From the NCBI RefSeq assembly GCF_004664715.2, contig NC_051074.1:18849558-18913557 (forward strand): a stretch of 64,000 bases of DNA, written 5' to 3'. The position numbers were made by a program, and so were the translations under genes. Position 1 is the first letter of the stretch; each line of letters begins with the position of its first letter. The stretch comes from Peromyscus leucopus (Eukaryota > Chordata > Mammalia > Rodentia > Cricetidae). Below the pieces are notes generated by a model. That model saw only the letters and a program-made list of their open reading frames with translations. It was not told the DNA's origin and searched no databases. Positions 11,000-22,980 of the stretch are shown here, one piece after another.

Positions 11000-11412
11000 T
11001 ACAAGAGGATACACTGGACATGAAACAGGGTAGCACCGGCCAGCTTTGAGGAAATGTCCATGCAGCTAGGAGCACTGGGCAAGTCTGACAAAGCTGTCCC
11101 TCTTCCCTTGAGTTTCAGCTCTGCTCTCAGAGACCCATGGAGCAAGGTAAACATGGGATGCACTATTGTCAGAGCCACGAACTCTGCCTTCCACTACAGC
11201 TGCCTGTACATGGTTTAGAATGTTTCTTTCCTCCTTTGATTATGGCCTTATTTGTTGACAATCAGTAACTAGTTTTGTTTACTTTCTCATGGAAACTTTC
11301 ATGAGTGATTCAAGTGTAACTATAAAAATGGATGAAGTGAATGTTAAATGTAATAGAAATTCATAGGTGAACTTCCACTAGTAACTATGTTTTATAAACA
11401 TGTGCTTTAGAA
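10693..11412. other. Unique sequence with (AC)n
   Basis: Contains the (AC)n tract at 10942-10996. No gene was recognised; the open frames across the tract are repeat artefacts. Confidence 0.55.
10942..10996. repeat. (AC)n microsatellite
   Basis: About 55 bases of uninterrupted AC repeat. Confidence 0.98.
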
Positions 11413-11576
11413 TTCTGTTTTGTTTTGTTTTTTGAGAAAGGGTTTCTCTGTGTAGCCCTGGTTGTCCTAGAACTCACTCTGTAGACCAGGCTGGCCTGGA
11501 ACTCACAGAGATCCACCTGCCTCTGCCTCCCAAGTGCTGGGATTAAAGGCGTGCACCACCACCACCACCACCCAAC
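11413..11576 (-). mobile_element. B1 SINE, reverse orientation
   Basis: Reverse-complement B1: a T/G-rich head, GGGTTTCTCTGTGTAGCCC, TAGACCAGGCTGGCCTGGA, GAGATCCACCTGCCTCTGCC and GGGATTAAAGGCGTGCACC. The terminal CAC/CCA triplets are expanded to six or more units. Unlike three other copies in this window it has the classical TAGACCAGGCTGG body rather than the GCTTTGCGCC variant, so it belongs to a different subfamily. No clean target duplication was seen. Confidence 0.93.
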
Positions 11577-11658
11577 TTGGAATATTTTTTAGAAACACCA
11601 TTTAACTTGAAACTGAAACTTGTGGCAAATATTTATTAAATATGTGATATCCTGGTTG

Positions 11659-11688
11659 ATTTTTTTTCTTTTTTTTTTTTTTTTTTTT
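11659..11688. repeat. T-rich homopolymer tract
   Basis: About 30 bases of nearly pure T, with one C. Confidence 0.95.
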
Positions 11689-12062
11689 GTCATATCTGGG
11701 AAGGGGAAATCACAATTGAGAAAATGCTTCTGTAAAACTGGACTGCAGGCAGGTTTGTGAGGGCATTTTATTAGTGGTTGATGTGGAAGGGCCTATCACA
11801 CTGTGGATGGTGCCTCCCTGGGCAGGTAGTCTAGGTTGTGTAAGAAAGGAATGAGCAAGCCACGAGGAACAGGCCAGGAAGCAGCATTTTCCTGTGGCTT
11901 CTGCTTTAGTTCCTGCCTCTGGTTCCTGCTTTGAGTTCTGGCCCTGACTTCCTTAGATGAGGGACCAAATGTAATTTACAAGCATAAGCCAAATAAACCC
12001 GTTTCTCCTCAAATTGCTTCAGTCACAGTGATTTATCACAGAAAGTGAAATCTTAACTAAGG
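11689..12062 (+). mobile_element. Rodent interspersed repeat (LTR-like), forward
   Basis: Homologous, in the opposite orientation, to 56422-56815. Shared blocks include the ATTGAGAAAATGC segment, GGGCATTTT..TTAGTGGTTGATG, the GGTGCCTCCCTGGGC block, AGCAAGCC..AGCAGCA, AGCCAAATAAACCC (polyadenylation-like) and a terminal ACAGTGATTTATCACAG. I recognise this as a very common murid/cricetid interspersed repeat with an LTR-like polyadenylation layout, but I cannot name the family with certainty. Confidence 0.65.
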
Positions 12063-12675
12063 TATTTAGTTTATTTCTTATTAAGTAATGCAACATTAAT
12101 CACTGAAGACAAGCTTAGGTTTAAATGCTTTGACAGTGTGGTTTTCACAAGCATATAGAAATTACATTGATTTTGATTTGTTAATAATATTAAAATTTGA
12201 GACACACAATATTATAAAATGGTCACTGCTAATATGAGATAGTTCATAATGCTCAATATTTTTGGTAAAAAATAAAGAATGGTATGTGCTAGACACTCTA
12301 TAATCAATACAGTCCCACCATTCACTGTTATCTAGCACATATATTCACATAATCCCCACAGAGGTTTTTATTAATCAAAAAATTGTAATTAAAATATGGT
12401 AATTAAAACTAGAAACAATATGGAAAGCAATTCACCTGCTAGGGAGTTAAGATGTGTGAGAAGTTATGAGGTATTGGAGAAAAAGAAAGAATATTGTTTG
12501 TGCTACAGTAGCATTCTAAAGAAGAGAAGAATATGGCTGCAAACATGGCTACATCGATCCATTTTCCAAGCAGTTACAAAAGTAAAAAAAAGGTTTACTT
12601 CTCCCTCAGTTCTGTAGGTTCTAGAGCATGGCACTGGTACCAGTTCAGCTTTGGTAAAAGCCTTGTGATGGTAGC
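12063..12675. other. Unique AT-rich sequence
   Basis: No gene or clear repeat was recognised. Confidence 0.55.
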
Positions 12676-13103
12676 TGTGATGGCTATTCTTGGTTGTCAA
12701 CTTCACTGCATCAGGAATTAACTAGAACCCAAATGGCTGGGCACACCTGTGAGGGATTTTTCCTTAATTAAATCATTTGAAGTGGGAAGATCCACTTCTA
12801 ATTTGGATCTTTGAGGTGGGAAGATCCACCTGCCGTCTTGGCCAACCCTTCTGCTGGCAGCCTATGCCCAGGACATGGAGGAAGGCGCTTGCTTTCTTTA
12901 CGTGCTTGCTCTAGCTCTGCTGGCAAGTCCATTCCTTCACTGCCATCAGAGCCTACTTCTTCAGGATTCTGGCACATATCCTGAAGACCAGCGCAAAGAG
13001 CCGGCCTCTTGAACTGAACCCCGGTCTGTAAGTCATTCTAATGAAGTCACTTGATATACTTATTTTACACGGTCTGCTCCTTTGGAGAGCCCTGGATAAC
13101 ACA
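12676..13103 (+). mobile_element. Rodent interspersed repeat, LTR-like (family not named)
   Basis: Opens TGTGATGGCTATTCTTGGTT and ends CCTGGATAACACA. Between are blocks I recall from a widespread rodent repeat: GGCTGGGCACACCTGTGAGG, CTGGCAAGTCCATTCC and AGAGCCTACTTCTTC. An internal duplication is visible: GTGGGAAGATCCAC occurs twice, near 12783 and 12816. The TG...CA ends suggest an LTR, but the family is not certain. Confidence 0.55.
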
Positions 13104-15848
13104 GGCAGCATCTCAAGGCAGAGGGGGGGTAAGAAGAGATCACATCTATGATGAAAAAACTGAAGAGTAAGCGATTGACGAAGGTCTCAGGAGAATGCAA
13201 CCGGCACATCACAACGACCTATGGGCCTCACTACGCTGCCATTTACACGGTGCACAGCCGTGGAGGAAGGCTCTCTTGGGAAATGACAATTAACTATTCT
13301 CACCTTTGTTTGGAGATGCAAGCTTCTACACAGCAATAAATGCTCCAGATTTTGAAAGTGATCCATTAGTTTTTCCTTGTTCGTGACAGAATGGATGAAA
13401 CCAAAGAAAAAATAATCCGTGATTGATTAAGGAGGTATAAAATCTGAAAAACCTTTAATATGGAAAGTATCACCTTGCAAGAGGAAACTACAGCAAGCTT
13501 CCTGATGGTCTGCCCACTCCCTCTGCTCAGAAAACATAGGTATTAGGAAGAGCTTCTCCATTCTGTCTGCTCTCTGGGATTTTCCAACTTGCGAAACATC
13601 AGTCTCAGAATTTATGAAAACATTAAAAATCCATAGATATCTTTCAAAAGTATGCTAGATATGCAAATGCTCTGATGGAAAACACATCGTTGTACATGTG
13701 GATTCCTTGCCTAGTCTCCACCATGCTTTCATGTGATCGGTAAAGAAAGAGCCCACCCCTATGCAAGGGGGACAGGGAAAGCAACTTGGAAACATAAAAG
13801 TGTTTTGGATTATTCTCATTAAAGTGTAAACTTCTCTGTTTAATCGTTTCTACTTAGCAAAGAATTTATCTTTCATATTCTTATAAAGTGGCTTTCTTCT
13901 GTATTATCAATAAAAAACTAACGCTGACCTTCTTCCTGGAAGGTTAAACTGCTAACTCCTGTTTGAAAAGCTGGTGCCTTTTCTCAGAAGAAACGCTACA
14001 TATACGTGCCTGGAGCAATGAAAAGGAACACGCCACCTCTCCGACCCTTCATTAGGAAGCGGATCTTGGCAACAGCGATGCGGCCCGTACAAGGGCTCTG
14101 CAGGAAAAACTGTTTTCAAAGGTAACCTTGCCAAGGGCTATGTTCTGTCTTGGCAAAAGGAAGCAAATTTCACCTTTCTACCAATCGGTTTGCTCTGCAT
14201 GAGAAACAGGTGTTAAGGTATGAAATGGGGCTGTGGGTAGCAGCAAAATAAAACTTACCTAAAATAATTTTCATGTTTAAAAAAAAAAAACACAACTCTG
14301 AGAGATAGTAAGCCTGCAGGGCCGACATGTTTTTGCAAAATGCAAATCATGAAAAGTGGTTAAGGGAGTAAATGCTCTTTTGCAAAAATGACCATGGAGA
14401 TTATAATCATTAATTAAAATCATGTAAATAATTTTCTGAAAGAACTCTCCCTTTTTATCTCATAGGTTTCAAACAGTCTAATGGTAAAAAGGTTTAGTCT
14501 CAGAAGAGAGGCTCTAATTAAAACTAGAAATCTGGTATAATTAATAAGTGTCAGTCTGCAATCTTAACCATTTAGTAAAGGCATGGCAATCAAGTGCTGT
14601 CGGCTTATAAAAATGAAGTAAAAGAGAATCTCCCAAGAAAGCGAAACTTTCACAGGGTCTAGTTCCCATCAGTACAGCAGGTGCCCAGGATGAGCCCAGT
14701 CCAGCTACAGTGGGTAAACATCTTAACTAACACAGCTCAGGATGTGCATGGTGTCTTTCTTCTTTCCTTTGAGTTGCAAACTGACCCAAAAGTCAGCTTT
14801 CAGGGACTTAATTCCTGCCTACATTTTGAATTCTCTAAAACGCCTTGATTCCTCGCCTTCTCATTATTATCTCCACCCCGAGGTGACCCAGCACAGAAAG
14901 GACAAGACAGAAGTCAGACATATCAATTTCAAGTTTTGATTACCAGTCTTGTCCCGGTCCTGGGTCCTGTCTCCTGGCAGTGGATGCCCAACTCTTGGAC
15001 AGCATTACAGCTAACAAGTTTAAATTTATCCCCAAGCAACAGCTCACAGAACAAAGAGCACCAATTACTAGAGACAGCAGCCGCACAGCCAGAGGTGTTT
15101 ATCATCAACCCTCTGTCTCAGCTTTCTTGGTCTCTTCCTTTCCCTATTCCACAAGCCCTGTTGTTGGGGAGACCTAGTTGAAGTTGAATCCATCCTAGAC
15201 CCAAGAGTAGAGGCCGGACCCAGACTTAGCCCTTAGTCCTTCTCTTCTCCTGCTGCGGTACCAACCTTCATCAAGGCTGAGTTATATAAAGACTGCCTAA
15301 CAACAGGTCCTCGGTCTTGCTACAGACCACATGGTAGGCAGATAGAAAACCATTGCTCCTGATAACACCAGAGAATAAGGCCTATCTATCAAAGAGAATT
15401 AAGTCAAGCAAACCCCAGAGGATGTACCCGGAATTGCAAAGATAAAAAAATCAGAAACCCACTCAATTTGTGAGATCTTGTTCACAAGAGCTAGTTAATT
15501 CCTAGACTGAATGAGTGTGAACTCTTTCTTGTGGATTGTAATACAGATAATCAAACTCAAAATATGAAAGGCATTCAATTAATTATGTACAGGATTACAA
15601 TGCACAGGGATGGAGATAGACATGCATTCTCCCTTTGAGCAAAGACTTCCTACTCACTGAGTTAGGGGTAGCACATAGCCTTAGCTGATGACTCCTTCAG
15701 GGTCAACCTTGTCTACAGAGAGCCACCTTACCCCAGCAGTAGCCAAAACAGTGATGGAGCCATGGGAAAGTAAAAGGAAGTCTACTTTGCCAGGAAGAAT
15801 ACTCTAACAGACAAAACTTGCTCCAAACTCCTGCCTGGTTTGGCCTAC
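13104..15848. other. Unique sequence, no gene seen
   Basis: No exon-like open frame with recognisable protein similarity was found. The segment 14290-14620 is rich in TTAATTAAAAT-type motifs and contains ATGCAAATCATG, an octamer-like ATGCAAAT. It could be conserved noncoding DNA. Open frames of 60-81 codons here are of chance length. Confidence 0.5.
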
Positions 15849-16202
15849 TGTGTTAGTTACCTATGACAAAATGCCTAAACTAATCAAATCAAAGGAGAAA
15901 AATATTTAGTCCACTGGTGACAAGGCAGAAACACGTTGAAAGGGTATGGCGGTGCCAGTTCATGACAGTCAGGAGACAGGAGGAGTGACAGGAAGGAGCC
16001 AGAGACGAGATGCAGAGCTCAAAGGCCCCTTTCCCACCCTGGCCCCTCCTCCCATGATGCACAACCCAAGAGTGCCTTCAGTTCGGATCAGCCACTGATG
16101 CAACAGCTCGCGTGCAGTCAAATAATCTCCTGACTGCACCATGAGCTCAGAACAAGCCTCAATATACAAGCCTCTTGGGTGATATTTCATATTAAAACCA
16201 CA
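15849..16202 (-). mobile_element. MaLR LTR (MLT/MST-like), reverse orientation
   Basis: On the plus strand it reads TGTGTTAGTTACCTATGACA, then AAATGCCTAAACTAATCAAA, GCCCCTCCTCCCATGATGC, and ends GATATTTCATATTAAAACCACA. This matches the reverse complement of the mammalian MaLR LTR layout. It is strongly diverged and probably old. No target duplication was identified. Confidence 0.6.
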
Positions 16203-18034
16203 ATAAGGAATCTCCATGCCAATATCGTTTTGAATTTTACCTCTATACCTGTAAGATTACTCTCATAACCACTGATTCCTAATGACACTTTCTAGTCAAC
16301 CAACTTCAACAGATACAGTCTCTTTCCATTTTCATGTAAGTCTCTTAAACATAAAGGAAACCATAGAAGAAAAATCCTCACTAAACTCCTATAACCAAAA
16401 TGTGTAACTCTGCTTTCTGCCTCAGCTCTCTCAACCATCCTTTAATAGGACTTGAGCTGGAAATGCACTATTTAGCAATAATAGTTGCTGAGAACATCCT
16501 AAAAATAGACAAGGCTGTGAGAAGTAGGATGGTTTTCATAAGTCACCAGTTTTGCAAATGTAATTTTAAATGTAGCAATGAACAGTTCTTTATTCTTTCA
16601 CATTAAAGGAGACTACATGTACAGTCTAGGGAAGAAGTTTTGGTGATAAGGTTTTTGAACCAAAATTTGCTGTGATGCAATTTTCTTTTAAGTGAGCTCC
16701 GTTTTAAAGTGGTAAAGATGGTAACCCACTTCTATGCTAGGAGTGTCAGTTTTCTTGAATATAGTTGAAGTTAGAAATCATTTTGATGAAACAATAATTC
16801 ACGATGTCTACTTTCCTCACCTCATTAGGACCTTTGTCGCTCTCGTCGGCAGAGACCCTCATCCTTGTTGACCTCTTCCAGACATTCCTGTCTTTGATTT
16901 TTACCTCTGAGAATTCTTCCCCTCTTCCCTGCGGACTGCTAGATTTAGTCTTGACTCTTCTATCCGTTCCCTTACACTCCTTGGGCAGCTTCTGGAATTC
17001 ACAGCCCCCCTCAGGACTCTGAAGCAGTACCTTGCTGTACCCCTATGAATATGCGGCACCTCATCGCAGCTGTGTAAGATGCACACAGATGTTCTTGTAG
17101 CAGGACTGCCTCAAGGGACCTCATTTCTCTCTTGGAAAACTGAACCTCTAAAAGGCCTCTCTCAAGTTTCCTGCTTCTGATGTGTGGCACTGTTACTCAC
17201 TATAAAAAACCCAAACCTAAGAAAGAGTCTGAGCTGACACTTCCTTCTCCTCCATCTTCCTCAATCCAGCTCTGTCAAGTCCCGCTGCCTCTGCCTCCAC
17301 AGTATTTCTGGAATTCCACCCCTTCTCTATCCTTACTGGTAGAAACCATTCCAAAATGCTCTCTCTCCGTTAGACTCCAATACTCCCCTAACCGGCCAGA
17401 TCGGCTGGCCTGATTCTTGCTCACAATTCACAAACCATTCCCAATATCAAAAAAATATTTCAGGGAAACCACTGCTCCTGGGTTATATCTTCCTACGGCT
17501 ACTAAGGTTCTGCTGCATTCCTTGTTCTCAAACCGCACTGTACTCTTCCTCGGGTTGTCCATGGCCACTACCTCAACAGCTTCTAGGTCCCGCATCTCCT
17601 CCCGAATCCAGAACTCACCAGGGCAACTCATGTTTCCTCCCTCGATCTGCTTCTGCAATTACCCTCCTTTTAGATGCTCGGATCTTTTATGCCAATTAAA
17701 AGCTTTACTATGGTACCTCTGTTTCTGCTTGTGATTGCTTGAGAAATTTCCTTCATCTTCATAAACTATTTGTTTAATTTAGCTTTGGTCATCATTATAC
17801 CTACAATTCTTTATACATTACCTCGTATATAGAAGGCACTGCATCTTAAAATTATTCCACGTTTTTATGTTTGATAGTGGCACACTAAATCAGAGTCGTT
17901 CATCCCTCCTCCAACCTTCTTTATATTGTCTTTCATGCATGGAAATTCCTAAGTCTAACCACACAGCCTGGATTAAGACCAACTCTTCTATGAGGTCTTC
18001 CTAACTTTGGCACTCCATGGTCCCCCTCCTTTTC
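16203..18034. other. Unique sequence, CT-rich in part
   Basis: No gene was recognised. The part from about 16800 to 17720 is relatively C/T-rich and gives several open frames of up to 105 codons on the plus strand. None shows a recognisable domain, and they overlap open frames on the other strand. Confidence 0.5.
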
Positions 18035-18247
18035 AACCACAGTATTTCTTTTTTCTTTCTTTCTTTTTTTGTGGCGGGGGGGGGGGGGTTCGAGACAGGG
18101 TTTCTCTGTGTAGCTTTGCGCCTTTCCTGGAACTCACTTGGTAGTCCAGGCTGGCCTCGAACTCACAGAGATCCGCCTGCCTCTGCCTCCCGAGTGCTGG
18201 GATTAAAGGCGTGCGCCACCACCGCCCGGCAAACCACAGTATTTCTT
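18035..18247 (-). mobile_element. B1 SINE (cricetid-type) with 16-bp duplication
   Basis: A reverse B1 with the GCTTTGCGCCTTTCC variant body and the intact 5' end GCGCCACCACCGCCCGGC. It is flanked by a perfect 16-bp direct repeat AACCACAGTATTTCTT (18035-18050 and 18232-18247). The tail side is TTTCTTTC-rich followed by a run of twelve G. The intact body and perfect duplication point to a young insertion. Confidence 0.97.
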
Positions 18248-20672
18248 ACAACAGAGGTTGGTAAACATTTTCTCTAAGGGCCTACTAATAAACCGTTTAG
18301 GTTTTACGGCTCAACCGCTCTCCATTATAATGACTAATCCGCCACTAAGACATGAACGCATTCCAGACAAGGAGCTGAATGAACACCACTGCGTTCAAAT
18401 ACACTTGGTAAAGCTTATTTATTTATTGTCTGTGAGTACACAGATAATAAGTTCAAATTTCATGGTACTGATTTGTCATGAAAATTTCCCTTTAAAATAT
18501 TTTAACTCCTGAAATGTAAAAGCCAGTTTTAGCACTGACCACACCGGAATGGGTGGTTGCCCAGATCTGGCTGAGGTACTGGAGTCGGGCTCCACGATGC
18601 CTAACACAACAGGGGTACTTCAAGTGAGCTCCTGACAGAACACGGTCCAAGAAAGGAGTCCTGTGAGGAGAATTCTGAAGGTCTGTGAGAACACTCAAAA
18701 AAAAAAAAAAGAAAGAAAAAAAGAAAAAAGAAAAAGAAAATATATCAAGACAAGAGTCTTGTGACCTCAGTTTCTTCAAAACACAGAATTGTTCTTGGAA
18801 TGTGTTTTCATGCCCCTCCCAGGTGTAGTGGACTCAATTAAATGTTTATATGCCTCTGTGGAAAAATGTGTCTTGCCATGTGTGTCTTGTCCTGGTGATT
18901 GTACACAGCCTGAACTCCTGAGAACTTTACTCAGGTGACCTGTCTTAACCCTCAGAGTATAAATTATTGGAGGCTCTGAATAAAGATGGCTACTGCATGA
19001 GACTTTAGTTCCCACCGCCTCTAGAGTGGTAGCACATGCCTTGCACTTTTGTTACATGAGGGGTTTTCTGTATCTGAAGATTTCAAATACCCTGATTTTA
19101 TTTTGTAGGCTGTTAAACAATAATACAATACCACCTATTTATGTTTTATCCATATACTAAAATAATCAGTGAATTAACTGTGTCTCCCAAGTTTTGCTTT
19201 TTGTTTTCATACAGTGGAGGAACATTTCAAACAAAGAATTTATGGAGTTCATTGCAAATGGTCACAATGTAAATTGGAGAACAGAGCTGTTAAAAACAAT
19301 TAAATTTTAATGTAGAAGTCTTACCACCTACAACTACTTACCTAAAGCAAAGCACACATTTTTCACCCCGCAAAGTATAACCTGGACAAAATAAAAGGAA
19401 GAAAACAAAACAAGAGAACAACAACACAAAATCACTTCTGAAAGCCGGGGCTCATACGGCACAGCAACTGCCATCTAGAACACACCACACACAACTACCA
19501 CCAATAACAACAGTCATTACTGCTTATTGGGGCCTTGCCATACATACAGCAGCCAGTTTGCTACTCCTTGAAAAGGCCTCTTTCTTGAACAAACTCTTGA
19601 GTAAAGGCTACATACACTTTAACGTGAAGGGCAGAATTACAGCAATAAACAGCTCATTTCTCTTTGCATGCAATTCAATTTGGAAGGGCGGTCTGCTTTG
19701 GTTTTCTGTTCCCTTTAACACGCCTCCCACTTGCAGACCTTACTGCATGTTTCTTGTTATTCTCTGCCTCGCTGCTATTTGTTTCAGTAAACCTTCCTTA
19801 TTCTCTAACAAGTTGTTAACTATGCCTCTTGAGGACGGGAACAGGCATCGTGGCTTTGCCCCATACCTTCTACACAAAACATGCACACTGTTCACTCTGG
19901 TGAAACTGGATTAGCGGTGAGTCCTAGGAAACGGTCCACTGCCAACAGAGGTCAAGGGATCCTCTCCCTGTGCAATGTGATTAAGTGTGTTTCTGATCAT
20001 CTGGGAACTATGTAAGAATGCTTGTAACTTTTTAGTGTTTTCTGTACAGTATAGTGTAGTTTAAATGTATGGTTAGCAAAATAAACACTTATTTTAGCAA
20101 GAGTGAAAATAATTTACAACAACATATTTTCTTTTGTTACCTTAAACACTACACACCTCAGCCTAAAAGCCGGGTGTCTACCGCTGTGTCCAGACGGCGG
20201 CGCGGGCTCGGCTGCTTCACCATCTGCTGGGCTGAGACAGACTGTGTGTGGCTTCAGATGCTGTGCTGCTCAGTCCCATACATCTTTACAGATGCAAACT
20301 TACTTCAATCTAATGTTAATTCTGGTCTAAAATTACAGCATATTTGCTGTGATTAAAGAAAAGACAAACTCTCCAAGGTTTCTCCTGATACGTCTGGATC
20401 AATCCCTATCTTTGATGTTCCTGAGGACCTTTAATGAGGTAGGGGAGAGGGGGCAAGCAGAGGTGCTACCAGCAGGCTCCCTAACTGAAGGGTGACTCTG
20501 TATTTACATCATGGTAAAACTTCTCTTTCTACTTCCAAGAATCACTGACAGGTCTCATTAAAAGACCTTTTCAAGTATGTATGCACAAGATGAATATTTT
20601 CCAAGGAACACAATGGAAATGGGGAGCAACTATTGTTGTACATATTGTTAGGATACAGGGTGTATCTTTTGA
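18248..20672. other. Unique sequence with purine run and small CpG patch
   Basis: Holds a purine-only A/G tract at about 18694-18740, a possible eroded LTR at 18824-19030 (listed separately) and a small CpG-rich patch at about 20165-20230 (CGGCGGCGCGGGCTCGGC). The patch is too short for a CpG island. No gene was recognised; a 118-codon open frame at 19558-19914 does not begin with ATG and has no recognisable domain. Confidence 0.5.
18824..19030 (+). mobile_element. Possible eroded LTR fragment
   Basis: TGTAGTGGACTCAATTAAAT at the left, GTCCTGGTGATTGTACACAG, and CTCTGAATAAAGATGGCTAC near the right resemble a rodent LTR with an AATAAA signal close to its 3' part. The resemblance is from memory only and the right boundary is unclear. 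Confidence 0.3.
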
Positions 20673-20900
20673 AGAATTTGATTATTCTTTTTTTTTAAGT
20701 TTTAATTTTTTTTTAAGATTTATTTATTTATTATGTATCCAGAATGTATGACTGCAGGCCAGAAGAGGGCACCAGATCTCATTACAGATGGTTGTGAGCC
20801 ACCATGTGGTTGCTGGGAACTGAACTCAGGACCTTTGGAGGAGCAGTCAGTGCTCTTAACCTCTGAGCCGTCTCTCCAGCCCCAGAATTTGATTATTCTT
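20673..20900 (-). mobile_element. B2-family SINE with 17-bp duplication
   Basis: Reverse B2. On the plus strand a TTTATTTATTTATT A-tail side is followed by CAGAAGAGGGCACCAGATCT, the CATGTGGTTGCTGGGAACTG block, CTCTTAACCTCTGAGCC (A-box region) and CTCTCCAGCCCC. It is flanked by a perfect 17-bp direct repeat AGAATTTGATTATTCTT (20673-20689 and 20884-20900). The insertion is complete and little diverged. Confidence 0.97.
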
Positions 20901-22888
20901 GTTTTGTTATCAAATAGGAAAGAACTATTAATTAAAATACTGACTATAGTATCATTTATTTTATCTCCAAATTATAGAAAGATACAAGTAATCCGAGAAA
21001 CAGCAACAGAATTCAATAGGGACATTCCTAAACCATATAGTTAGATAAATAATAAATTATTAATAATTAAAAAACTAACCTTAGTCATATACAGATCTCT
21101 TTACTAACTACTGTATCTACACAAATTCATCATGCATAAGTCTAAGTATTCCTTCAAAGGAGGTACGTTGAAATTTTGACAGTTTGTTGACAAAATTCTT
21201 AAATATTTCAAGTTTTCATTATTTCAGATTCTATAGTCAACTCTTACGATGCTGTTCCTATTTAAGAACTCACTCTGCTTTTTAAAGAAATGAAGTTTTG
21301 TGAATAGTGGACTAGTCAGTTCTACTGAGTGGCCCGCCCCTGAGCTCTACAGAGATATGGTACAGCCACATCCTGACTTCTTGGTGATGGAGAAGCTAGG
21401 CGTAAGAGAAGCAAGGGCTAAGGCATGGACAGACAGGAGTGCTCAAACAGTGACTGAAGGTCTTCTTTGGGCTCCCAGTCAGGATCCCTGAGAAAAGCTC
21501 AAGAGGCAGCTTATCTCGCCCACTACACACTCCTTAAGGGTGGCCAGTGAGAAAACAAGAACATTCCATCATGTTTGGTAGCTTGAAAGAATTTCTTCTC
21601 CTACCTTCAGGTTCACAAATTTACACTGCCTATTTTTAAGTCTTTTTTTTTTACTCATTTTGTTACATTTATATTTGTAAAGATTATGTGCAGACCTCAA
21701 GAATTAAGTGGGTGGATCTTAAAGTAAAATAAAATACAATAAGATTTGAAATCTTTAATTCAGTGGGCTGTCGCTGTTTAATTCTTTATTTTAAAATCTA
21801 ATGTAATAATTCGAAAACCACACATTCAGGAAGCTAGTTCCATAGTCCTTAATTTAGGTACACACATGCTACTTTGTAAGTCTTGGTCACTTGCTGTTCT
21901 GAAATGTAAGCATAAAAAGTCTATGGTTTAAAAAACAAGATCTGTACTTGCTTCTATGTTCTCTGGAGGTGGCACAGTTCAGCTTTGGGTTCCTAATTTC
22001 TGACTGGTTAATTCCCTAGAGGGCAGGTGCTCTTGTCAATCACAGCCCTATATGAATTGAGCTCACTGCAGCCAGTACGCAAATCAAGAAATAAGGGTAA
22101 GTCACCACTGAAAATCCATTCTATGAAAACCAATCATCATCTTTCTGATTAAAAGAATAAAATGAATTCTGTATCTCTATATATTGTATGTCTAGAAACG
22201 TGTTGCCCACCTGTAAATGTGGTAATAATGCAAGGGAGGGAAACTGTTACCTCATCCAGCTTGCAGGGCATGGGGAGAAAGTCTGCTAGACAGACACATA
22301 ACTGTGTATCCAGTAAACGCTATCTAAAGAGAAACGGGAATTTCTGCTGTGCTTCACCTCCCTTCTGTGTTTGTTTAATGACTATGGAAACTATCTCTAA
22401 ATGTTCTACTTATTCAGAAGGACAACATTTAGAAGTTCCTCTTTGAAGGGAAAAATGGGCCACGGTTCAGAGCACAAGGCTGCAGAGTGCTACTGCTGAC
22501 CACCTGCATGAATTTAAAAGCTCAAAATGTTAATCTTCCTATCAAAACAGACCCAAGTAAGGATGGAAGGGGGTCTGATAACCCATGAAGAACCGTCTCA
22601 TGCTGTTTCTGCACACTGGGTTTTCAGGACTTTTTGGGACGTTTGTGAGCTACTAGAAAAGTAGTTCTGCCGATGACACAAGGCGGAAAAACAAAAGCCC
22701 AGCCTTCTCTGGCCAAATACGATGTGATGTGTGTCCAGCTTTGCTACAGCACAGACAAGCTAGTGCCGTTTAAAAGGAAATGCTGATGCTTGCTGGAATC
22801 CTGGAACCTGGGGAGCGGCGGCGGCACAAGGATCCAAAGTTCAAGGTCAGTTTAGCCTACGCACAGGGCTTCCTTAGAAAATTATGTC

Positions 22889-22980
22889 AGCCAATTATGA
22901 TAGCTCATCTCTGGAATCCCAGCACCCTTCAGGCTGAAGCAGGAGTGCCCCAAACTCCAAGACAGCTGACCATGAAAGTT
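22889..22980 (+). mobile_element. Diverged B1-like fragment
   Basis: GCCAATTATGATAGCTCATC, TGGAATCCCAGCACCC, and GGCTGAAGCAGGAGTGCC follow the 7SL/B1 order (GCCGGGC..GGTGGCTCA..AATCCCAGCA..GGAGGC) but are strongly mutated. Likely an ancient proto-B1 or B1 monomer. Confidence 0.45.

Noticed and set aside
18017..18277. 86-codon frame containing FETGFLCVALRLSWNSL
   Set aside because: This is the translation of a reverse B1 element; a near-identical string recurs on the minus strand at 63594-63821 from the other young B1.
20165..20230. CpG island promoter
   Set aside because: Only a few CpG dinucleotides over about 65 bases; far below island length, with no associated gene.
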